Below are positions 57,899-64,000 of a stretch of DNA of 64,000 nt, piece by piece. The position numbers and the translations under genes are program-made. Numbering within the stretch: the stretch's first letter is position 1; each line of letters begins with the position of its first letter. The DNA is from Azohydromonas lata NBRC 102462 (lineage in GTDB: Bacteria; Pseudomonadota; Gammaproteobacteria; Burkholderiales; Burkholderiaceae_C), in the NCBI RefSeq assembly GCF_001571085.1, contig NZ_BCTC01000003.1:62001-126000 (forward strand), given 5' to 3'. A model generated the notes under the pieces. The model was given only the letters and a program-made list of their open reading frames with translations, ran no database searches and was not told where the DNA came from.

Positions 57899-60745
57899 TC
57901 ACGCGTAGCGCTGAATCCGACACAGCGACACCTTGGTCTCCTGCATCATGGTCACGGCGTCGTAGCCGTAGGTCCAGCCGGTGTTGGCCGCCTCGCCGCG
58001 GACGATGGGCGCGGCCCCCTCGGGGTAGTTGTGAAGTAAGTCTTCCCCCATCCACCAGCCGCCGAAGTGGTAGGGCATCCACACCACGCCCTGGCCGACG
58101 CGCGGCGTCACCATGGCCTGCACCTTCAGCCGCGCGCCCGTGGGCGTTTCCACCCACACGTACTCGCCGGTCGTGACGCTGATGCGCCCGGCGTCGAACG
58201 GGCTGATCTCCACGAACATGGCCTGCTGCAGCTCGGCCAGCCAGGGATTCGATCGTGTCTCGTCCCCGCCGCCCTCGTACTCCACGAGGCGGCCGGAGGT
58301 CATGATCAACGGAAAATCCTTGCTGTAGTCGCGCGCGGACTGCACGGACTTGTAGAGCGTGGGCAAGCGCCAGAAGTTGGCGCGGTCCTCGAAGGTCGGG
58401 TATTTCGAAAGCAGGTCCGGCCGCGAGGTCAGCAGCGGCTCGCGGTGCACGGGCACGGGGTCCGGGAAGTTCCACACCTGGGCCCGCGCGCGGGCGTTGC
58501 CGTAGGGCGCGCAGCCGTGCGCCATGGCCACGCGGATGATGCCGCCGGAGAGGTCCGTCTTCCAGTTCTTGCCCTCGGCCGCGGCCTGCTCCTGCGGCGA
58601 CAGCTCGCTCCACCAGCCGAGCTTCTTGAGCATCACGTGGTCGAACTCGGGGTAGCCGATGTCGATCTCGCTGCCGGCGTTGGTGGAGCCATCCGCGGCC
58701 AGCAGCGGCTTGCCGTCGTGCTCCACGCCCCAGTTGGCGCGGAAGGGCATGCCGCCGTCCATCACGTGGCGGCTCAAGTCGTACAGGATGGGCGTGCCCG
58801 GGTGCTTCATCTCCGGCGTGCCCCAGCAGGGCCAGGGCAGGCCGTAGTAGTCGCCCTTGCAGGGGCCGGAGTCGGCGCGCAGCGAGGTGGGGTCGAAGTC
58901 CGCCTTGTTCTGCATGTGGGCCTTGAGCCGCTCCGGCGAGATGCCGGAGTAGCCTATGGTCCAGACGCTGCGGTTGATCTCGCGAAGAATGTCCTCGATG
59001 ACCGGCTCGTTGCGCACCACCTTGATGTTCTTCACGAGTTGCTCGGCAAAGCCGAACTTCTGCGCGAAGAGGTACATGATCTCGTGGTCGGTCTTGCTCT
59101 CGAAAATGGGCTGTATGACGCGCTCGCGCCACTGCACGCTGCGGTTGGAGGCGGTGCAGGAGCCCTGCGTCTCGAACTGCGTGCACGCGGGCAGCAGGTA
59201 CACGCCATCTTTTCGGCCGTGCATGGCGGCGGTCATGGTGGGATAGGGGTCTATCACCACCAGCAGGTCGAGCTTTTGCATGGCCGCGCGCATGTCCGGC
59301 AGCCGCGTCTGGCTGTTGGGCGCGTGGCCCCAGTAGACGACCGCGCGCAGCGGGTTGGGCTGGTCCACGTACTCGGTCTTCTCCAGCACGCCGTCGAACC
59401 AGCGCGACACCGTCATGCCGGGCTTTTCCATCAGCGCCTTGGAGGCGAAGCGGGACTTCATCCACTCGTAATCCACGCCCCAGACGGTGCAGAAGTGCTT
59501 CCACGCGCCCTCGGCCAGGCCGTAGTAGCCGGGCAGCGAATCGGGGTTGGGGCCGACGTCCGTGGCGCCCTGCACGTTGTCGTGGCCGCGGTAGATGTTG
59601 GCCCCGCCGCCGGCCACGCCGATGTTGCCCAGCACCAGTTGCAAGATCGACAAGGCGCGCACGTTGGCCGTGCCCACGTGGTGCTGCGTGATGCCCATGC
59701 ACCAGACGACGGACGAGGGCTTGTTGCGCGCCAGCATTTCCGCCGCCTCCCTCACCGACGCCTCCGGCACCCCCGTGACCTCGCTCACGCGGTCGGGCGT
59801 CCACTTCTGCACCTCCTTGCGCACGGCATCCATGCCATAGGTGCGCGCCTCGATGTAGGCGCGGTCTTCCCAGCCGTTGGCGAAGATGTGCCACAGCAGG
59901 CCCCACACGAAGGCGATGTCCGTGCCCGGGCGGATGCGCACGTAGTGGTGGGCAAAGCGCGCGGTGCGCGTGAAGCGCGGGTCCACTACGATCATCTTGG
60001 CGCCCAGCTCCTTGGCATGCAGGAAGTGCAGCATGGAGATGGGGTGCGCCTCCGACGGGTTGGAGCCTATGAACAGCACGGCCTTGCTGTGGTGCAGGTC
60101 GTTGAAGCTGTTGGTCATGGCGCCATAGCCGAAGGTCTGCGCCACGCCGGCCACGGTGGTGGAGTGGCAGATGCGCGCCTGGTGGTCGCAGTTGTTGCTG
60201 CCGAACATGGAGACGAACTTGCGCAGCAAGTAGCTCTGCTCGTTGTTGTGCTTGGAGCTGCCTATCCAGAACACCGCGTCCTGCCCGGCCTGCTCGCGCA
60301 CCTTGAGCAGCCGGTCGCCCACCTCGTTGATGGCCTGGTCCCAGGTGATGCGCTGGTACTTGCCGTCCACGAGCTTCATTGGGTAGCGCAGGCGGTGCTC
60401 ACCATGGCCGTGCTCGCGCACGGAAGCGCCCTTGGCGCAGTGTGCGCCCATGTTGATGGGCGAGTCGAAGGCGGCGTCCTGGCGTATCCACACGCCGTTC
60501 TGCACCACGGCCTCCACCGAGCAGCCCACCGAGCAGTGGCTGCACACGGTGTGCTTGATCTCGATCGGCGAGCCCTCCGGCGGCTTGGGCTCGGCGGCAA
60601 CCGCCGGCTCTATGAAGCGGTTCGCAAGGGGGGCTCCCAGCAGGCCGGCGGCACCGGCTGCCAGGCCCGCGCGGGCGAACAGGCCGCGCCGCGTGAGGCC
60701 GGCACCTGGGCCGGCGACCTTCTTGCGCATCAACAGGCTGGACAT
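57899..60745 (-). CDS. fdhA: formate dehydrogenase catalytic (alpha) subunit
   Basis: The 948-residue molybdopterin enzyme oxidises formate to CO2 in the periplasm. It has a twin-arginine signal (TRRGLFARAG), one [4Fe-4S] site (Cys68, Cys71, Cys75, Cys103), the metal-ligand Cys193 in ARICHSTTV, and bis-MGD binding segments to the C-terminus. The ligand is Cys, not selenocysteine; no in-frame TGA is present. Length fits FDH3-like enzymes. The beta subunit follows by ten bases. Confidence 0.95.
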   Translation of the reverse strand: MSSLLMRKKVAGPGAGLTRRGLFARAGLAAGAAGLLGAPLANRFIEPAVAAEPKPPEGSPIEIKHTVCSHCSVGCSVEAVVQNGVWIRQDAAFDSPINMGAHCAKGASVREHGHGEHRLRYPMKLVDGKYQRITWDQAINEVGDRLLKVREQAGQDAVFWIGSSKHNNEQSYLLRKFVSMFGSNNCDHQARICHSTTVAGVAQTFGYGAMTNSFNDLHHSKAVLFIGSNPSEAHPISMLHFLHAKELGAKMIVVDPRFTRTARFAHHYVRIRPGTDIAFVWGLLWHIFANGWEDRAYIEARTYGMDAVRKEVQKWTPDRVSEVTGVPEASVREAAEMLARNKPSSVVWCMGITQHHVGTANVRALSILQLVLGNIGVAGGGANIYRGHDNVQGATDVGPNPDSLPGYYGLAEGAWKHFCTVWGVDYEWMKSRFASKALMEKPGMTVSRWFDGVLEKTEYVDQPNPLRAVVYWGHAPNSQTRLPDMRAAMQKLDLLVVIDPYPTMTAAMHGRKDGVYLLPACTQFETQGSCTASNRSVQWRERVIQPIFESKTDHEIMYLFAQKFGFAEQLVKNIKVVRNEPVIEDILREINRSVWTIGYSGISPERLKAHMQNKADFDPTSLRADSGPCKGDYYGLPWPCWGTPEMKHPGTPILYDLSRHVMDGGMPFRANWGVEHDGKPLLAADGSTNAGSEIDIGYPEFDHVMLKKLGWWSELSPQEQAAAEGKNWKTDLSGGIIRVAMAHGCAPYGNARARAQVWNFPDPVPVHREPLLTSRPDLLSKYPTFEDRANFWRLPTLYKSVQSARDYSKDFPLIMTSGRLVEYEGGGDETRSNPWLAELQQAMFVEISPFDAGRISVTTGEYVWVETPTGARLKVQAMVTPRVGQGVVWMPYHFGGWWMGEDLLHNYPEGAAPIVRGEAANTGWTYGYDAVTMMQETKVSLCRIQRYA

Positions 60746-60764
60746 GGCTGCGGCTTTCCGGGGC

Positions 60765-60965
60765 TCAGAGCCGCGCCGCGCTGCGGTAGTAGCGACGCGT
60801 GTGCTCGGTCTCGTGGTAGGTGGCGGGCTGCGCGGGCTTGACTTGGGCCGCAGCCTCTTGAACCGGCACGGGCTGTGGCACGGCAGCGCGCACTTGGGCC
60901 GCCGCGGCCAGCGGCGTGCAGGCCGCGGCGGCGAGGAGGTTTCGACGGGGCAGGCGCAGGGTCAT
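60765..60965 (-). CDS. small Tat-signal protein of FDH operon
   Basis: The 66-residue protein has an N-terminal basic-hydrophobic export signal (RLPRRNLLAAAACTPLAA) with a twin-arginine-like pair, a Pro/Ala/Val linker and a C-terminal YHETEHTRRYYRSA motif conserved in small proteins beside formate dehydrogenases. It lies 19 bases before the alpha-subunit gene. Exact role unknown; it may assist cofactor loading or export. Confidence 0.75.
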   Translation of the reverse strand: MTLRLPRRNLLAAAACTPLAAAAQVRAAVPQPVPVQEAAAQVKPAQPATYHETEHTRRYYRSAARL

Positions 60966-61027
60966 GGGGGCTCCGGGGCGGTGGGCTGTTCAGGGCAAGG
61001 CATGGGAGGTGTCGTGCGGGCGCGGGC

Positions 61028-61684
61028 TCAGGCGCGCTGCGGCTCCGCCACCTCCTCCAGTTCGAAGGCGCGCGCCTCCAGGTCCAGGAAGGTGCGCATG
61101 AAGCCGGCCAGCGCGGCATAAAAGCCGCTGGCGTCGGCCTGCGCGACGTCGTCCAGGCAGGCGCCGGCCCAGGGGGTGATGTGGGTCTCGAAGAAGGCTT
61201 TCTGAACCGCGGGCGAGCGCCGCGGCACCTGCGGCGGCGCGCCGGTGATCAACACCCGCATCACTTCGCACAGCGCGCCCAAGTGGTCCTCGGGTTCGCC
61301 CACGCCCTCGCGGCGGCGCAGGCCCAGGCGGGCGAGGTCATCACGCAGCGCGGCCAGCGGCGTTTCCATGAGGTGGCCGGCCAGGTACAGGCTGGCATAG
61401 GGGTTCAACAGCGGCTGGCCGGCGCTTTCGAACAGGTCGGCAAAGGCGGCGCGAATGGCTTTGCCGTCGCCGCGCGCGGCGCTGCGCAGTGCGTCCCAGG
61501 CGCGGGCCAGCGGCGTGGCGTCTTCGTCATCGGCCGCCGTGCCGCCCAGCGCGGGCGCATGGGCGAGGCCAAGCAGTAAATCGTCGTCAGGCGGCGCCAG
61601 CAGCAGCCGCGCCAGCAGGGCGTACAGGTCCGCGCGCGATTGCTCGTGCGGCGGCAAAGGCATTTCCACCGGGTGCAGGGACAT
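61028..61684 (-). CDS. TorD-family chaperone
   Basis: The 218-residue all-helical protein fits the TorD/DmsD/NarJ group: RADLYALLARLLLAPP near the N-terminus and the signature EPEDHLGALCEVM, followed by a helix with FFETHITPW. These chaperones bind Tat signals and load molybdenum enzymes before export. It begins the FDH operon, whose alpha subunit has such a signal. Start ATG 61684, with an in-frame start three bases earlier. Confidence 0.88.
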   Translation of the reverse strand: MSLHPVEMPLPPHEQSRADLYALLARLLLAPPDDDLLLGLAHAPALGGTAADDEDATPLARAWDALRSAARGDGKAIRAAFADLFESAGQPLLNPYASLYLAGHLMETPLAALRDDLARLGLRRREGVGEPEDHLGALCEVMRVLITGAPPQVPRRSPAVQKAFFETHITPWAGACLDDVAQADASGFYAALAGFMRTFLDLEARAFELEEVAEPQRA

Positions 61685-61875
61685 CAAGCCACTCGTTTTT
61701 CCGTGCGGTGCAACGGAGCACGTGATGTGCCTGTGGGAGGGAAATTCGGCTTGGCGCCGGGTGCAAGGGCGCGGTTTGGCTCATGTGCGTCCCGGGAGAA
61801 ATACGGTGGGGGATGGGGAAGCGGGAGGTGTTCACCAACCAGCAGACACAGGCACCAGGCCGCTCCCAAAATGGG

Positions 61876-61891
61876 ATCATAATTGCATGAT
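61876..61891. promoter_or_regulatory. candidate higBA operator/promoter
   Basis: ATCAT-N6-ATGAT (61876-61891) covers the higB start, and a CCCA-AAA-TGGG repeat (61865-61875) stands just before it. The A/T-rich stretch GATCATAAT may be the -10 region. HigA proteins often bind such short palindromes. No Shine-Dalgarno is visible for higB, so the mRNA may be leaderless. Confidence 0.4.
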
Positions 61892-62192
61892 GCGTGTGAT
61901 CTCCAAGGCAACGCTGGTGCAGTTCTGGACCGAACACCCTGCGGCGCGGCAGGCACTGCAGACATGGTTCGAGGACGCCAGCCGCTCGCAGTGGCAGTCG
62001 CCGCAAGACATCAAGCGCCGCTATGCCAACGCAAGCTTCGTGGCGCACAACCGCGTGGTGTTCAACATCAAAGGCAATGACTACCGGCTGATCGTGGCGG
62101 TGGCCTACCGTTTTCAAGCCCTGTATGTGAAGTTCGTTGGCACGCACGCGCAGTACGACGCCATAGATGCAGCCACCGTGGAGCCCGTGTGA
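61887..62192 (+). CDS. higB: HigB-type mRNA interferase toxin
   Basis: The 101-residue protein matches the HigB family of RelE-like toxins: FWTEHPAARQALQTWFEDA, VFNIKGNDYRLIVAVAY and YVKFVGTHAQYDAID. It would cut mRNA on the ribosome. ATG 61887 is directly followed by a second in-frame ATG at 61890. The antitoxin gene overlaps its stop by one base (TGATG), the toxin-first order usual in higBA. Confidence 0.9.
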   Translation: MMRVISKATLVQFWTEHPAARQALQTWFEDASRSQWQSPQDIKRRYANASFVAHNRVVFNIKGNDYRLIVAVAYRFQALYVKFVGTHAQYDAIDAATVEPV

Positions 62193-62575
62193 TGACGACT
62201 GACGCCTACCCCCTGCACCCCATCCGTACGGAAACCGACTATCAGGCGGCGCTGAAGCAGGCGGCGCCCTATTTCGATCAGGAGCCCGACCCCGACAGCG
62301 AGGCAGGAGCTCATTTCGAGGCCTTGCTGGTGCTCATCGAGGCTTACGAGGCCAAGCATTACCCCATAGAGCCGCCGGACCCGGTGGAAGCCATCAAGTT
62401 CCGCATGGAACAAATGGGACTGAGCCCGCGCGACCTGGAGCCCATGATTGGCGGACGGGGCCGCGTCTCGGAAGTGCTCAACCGCCGTCGTCCGTTGAGC
62501 CTGAACATGATCAGGCGCCTGCACGACGGTCTGGGCATTCCGGCAGAAACGCTGATCCGCGCAACGCACGCCTGA
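62192..62575 (+). CDS. higA: HigA-type antitoxin
   Basis: The 127-residue protein has an acidic N-terminal helix region and a C-terminal helix-turn-helix (about 70-125: IKFRMEQMGLSPRDLEPMIGGRGRVSEVLNR in parts; MGLSPRDLEPMIG and RVSEVLNRRRPLSL). It should neutralise HigB and repress the operon. ATG 62192 overlaps the higB stop by one base. Confidence 0.9.
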   Translation: MTTDAYPLHPIRTETDYQAALKQAAPYFDQEPDPDSEAGAHFEALLVLIEAYEAKHYPIEPPDPVEAIKFRMEQMGLSPRDLEPMIGGRGRVSEVLNRRRPLSLNMIRRLHDGLGIPAETLIRATHA

Positions 62576-62590
62576 AGGCGCCCGGCGCCC

Positions 62591-63943
62591 TTATCTCTCC
62601 CACTCCACCCTCACCTCCAGCCCCCCCAGCGCCGCCGAGCGCTGCACCCGCACCCGTGCCCCATGGGCCGCAGCGATGCGGCGGACGATGGACCAGCCCA
62701 ACCCGCTGCCGCTGGCGCCGCTGCCCAGCACGCGAAAGAAGCGCTCGCCCAAGCGCGCGCGCTGCGCGTCGTCCAGGCCCGGGCCGCTGTCCTCCACACC
62801 CATCAAGACGCCCCCGCCCCGCGCGCGTGCCACATGCACCCGCACCCGCGCCCCGGGCGGGCTGTAGCGGATGGCGTTGTCCACCAGGTTGCGCACCAGC
62901 ACCGCCGCCAGCGTGGGCTCGGCCAACACGCGGCAGTTGGGCTCGGCGTCCAGCTCCAGGTCTTGACCGCGGTCCAGGGCCGCGGGGGCGAGGTCGGCCA
63001 GCACCTGGCGCGTGAGCTCGTCCAGCATCACCGGCTGCAGCGCCGGCGCGGCCTCGGCCTCCAGGCGCGAGAGCGTGAGCAGTTGCTCCACCAGCCGCGT
63101 GGCGCGCTCGCAGCCCTGCAGCACGGCGTCCAGCGCGTGGCGCCGCGGAGGCTCCTCGCGCGCGGCCAGCGCCACCTGCGCCTGCGCGCGTATGGCGGCG
63201 ATGGGCGTGCGCAGCTCGTGCGCGGCGTCGGCCGTGAAGCGGCGCTCGGCGTCCATGAGCTGCGCAATGCGCTCGAACAGCTGGTTGAGCGCCAGCAGCA
63301 TGGGCGCGATCTCGCTGGGCAGCGCGCGGTCCACCGGTGCCAGCGGCTGCAGCGCGCGCGGGTCGCGCGCGGCGATGGCCGCGCCCAGCTCGCGCAGCGG
63401 CGCCAGCCCGCGGCGCACCGCCCACCAGGAGCCCGCCGCCAGCAGCGGCAGGGCCAGCGCCACCGGCCACAGCATGCTGCGCAGCAGCGCCCACAAGATG
63501 TCCTCGCGCGTGCGGTGCAGCTCGCCCACGTACACGCGCACGCCTTCCACCGAGCCCTCGGTGGAGAACACGCGCCAACGCGCGCCGTCGAAATGCTGGT
63601 CGCTGAAGCCGGCCACAAACCGCGCGCCGCCCATGGGCAGCAGCGGCGCCTGTGCCGAGTGCAGCCACAGCTTGTCGCCGCTCCAGACCTGGAAGGCCAC
63701 GCGCGGCGCGTAGCGGTGCAGCGCGGGCAGGTCCACGGCGTCGTCGTCGTCGGCGTCGTGCGCCTGCGCCACCAGCAGCCCCGCGGCCTGCGTCAGGTGC
63801 GCGTCCAGCAGCTCATCGAGCTCGTGGTGCACGTCCGTCCACGTCAGCACGGCGGTGGACAGCCACACCAGCGCCACCAGCGCCAGCACCAGCGCCAGCA
63901 GCCGCGCCTGCAGCGAGCGCAGCGGTCGCAGCAGCACCGCCAT
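62591..63943 (-). CDS. QseC/TctE-like sensor histidine kinase
   Basis: The 450-residue kinase has an N-terminal membrane helix (about 14-36), a periplasmic sensor (about 37-155), a second helix (about 156-178), a HAMP-like linker, HisKA with His242 in DAAHELRTPIAAI and an HATPase with VRNLVDNAIRYSP, DSGPGL and GSGLGWSIV. The paired response regulator ends one base upstream, so the two form an operon. Stimulus unknown. Confidence 0.92.
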   Translation of the reverse strand: MAVLLRPLRSLQARLLALVLALVALVWLSTAVLTWTDVHHELDELLDAHLTQAAGLLVAQAHDADDDDAVDLPALHRYAPRVAFQVWSGDKLWLHSAQAPLLPMGGARFVAGFSDQHFDGARWRVFSTEGSVEGVRVYVGELHRTREDILWALLRSMLWPVALALPLLAAGSWWAVRRGLAPLRELGAAIAARDPRALQPLAPVDRALPSEIAPMLLALNQLFERIAQLMDAERRFTADAAHELRTPIAAIRAQAQVALAAREEPPRRHALDAVLQGCERATRLVEQLLTLSRLEAEAAPALQPVMLDELTRQVLADLAPAALDRGQDLELDAEPNCRVLAEPTLAAVLVRNLVDNAIRYSPPGARVRVHVARARGGGVLMGVEDSGPGLDDAQRARLGERFFRVLGSGASGSGLGWSIVRRIAAAHGARVRVQRSAALGGLEVRVEWER

Positions 63944-63944
63944 G

Positions 63945-64000
63945 TCAGGCCGGACGTTCCGGCGCGATGCGGTAACCCACGCCGCGCACCGTCTGTATCA
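63945..64000 (-). CDS. response regulator C-terminal end (partial)
   Basis: The last residues, IQTVRGVGYRIAPERPA, match the end of the winged-helix DNA-binding domain of OmpR/PhoB-type regulators (the VRGVGYR turn). Stop at 63945-63947, one base before the kinase start. The receiver domain lies outside the window. Confidence 0.88.
   Translation of the reverse strand, partial: IQTVRGVGYRIAPERPA

Noticed and set aside
57899-60745. Possible selenocysteine formate dehydrogenase
   Set aside because: The metal-ligand position is Cys193 and no in-frame TGA is present.
58067-60841. 924-codon open frame antisense to the formate dehydrogenase alpha subunit
   Set aside because: It is the reverse shadow of a clearly conserved enzyme gene with no domain of its own.

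Overview
The window is very GC-rich, densely coded DNA with short intergenic gaps. Gene content and protein similarity point to a betaproteobacterium of the order Burkholderiales, most like the Comamonadaceae. The signs are a trifunctional-type PutA tail, a DUF2339/DUF3999 pair, an FDH3-type formate dehydrogenase operon, a YddA-like exporter and a ProQ with a long Arg/Gly-rich tail. It reads as ordinary chromosome with a few small accessory patches. No tRNA, rRNA, CRISPR array, insertion sequence or prophage was seen.

Layout. 0-1.2 kb: the end of putA and a RES/Xre toxin-antitoxin pair. 1.2-4.5 kb: an MFS transporter, dusC and a PD-(D/E)xK (MmcB-like) gene. 4.6-7.9 kb: a four-gene MCE/Mla-type lipid-transport operon closed by a likely terminator. 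8.0-12.8 kb: a secreted trypsin-like protease, a CYP152-type P450 peroxygenase and eutBC. 12.9-16.8 kb: an L,D-transpeptidase-like protein, a small protein with its own terminator, and a CHASE-PAS-PAS sensor kinase. 17.1-21.8 kb: a SUV3-like RNA helicase divergent from a ProQ-family RNA chaperone, then MOSC and zinc-ribbon genes. 21.8-24.2 kb: a base-poor-GC gap, a zinc alcohol dehydrogenase, a small protein and PagL. 24.4-28.9 kb: hutUHI, which takes histidine to formiminoglutamate. 29-32.4 kb: a run of small minus-strand genes, partly of lower GC, with a broken acetyltransferase. 32.5-40.2 kb: a YddA-like exporter, kynU and DUF2339/DUF3999. 40.2-48.2 kb: lipoproteins, an SLC13-type permease, several poorly known soluble proteins, a DJ-1 family protein and an Lrp-type regulator. 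48.5-51.4 kb: nikR followed by two NikR-type operators and a TonB-dependent receptor. 51.5-54.6 kb: a Mut7-C RNase, a molybdopterin-fold exported protein and a divergent histidine kinase. 54.7-61.7 kb: the formate dehydrogenase operon (TorD-type chaperone, small Tat protein, alpha, beta, lipoprotein, cytochrome b, lipoprotein, tail gene). 61.9-64 kb: HigBA and a QseC-like kinase/response regulator pair, cut by the window end.

How genes work together. The clearest regulatory circuit is nikR to two 27-bp GTRTGA-N15-TCATAC palindromes to the outer-membrane receptor, which implies nickel-repressed nickel-complex uptake. Catabolism is well represented: proline, histidine, ethanolamine, kynurenine and formate. 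The envelope is served by the MCE system, PagL, the L,D-transpeptidase-like protein and several lipoproteins. The most unusual neighbourhoods are the divergent RNA helicase/ProQ pair, the NikR-boxed TonB receptor, the small molybdopterin-like protein facing an orphan kinase, and the lower-GC patch at 30-32.4 kb.
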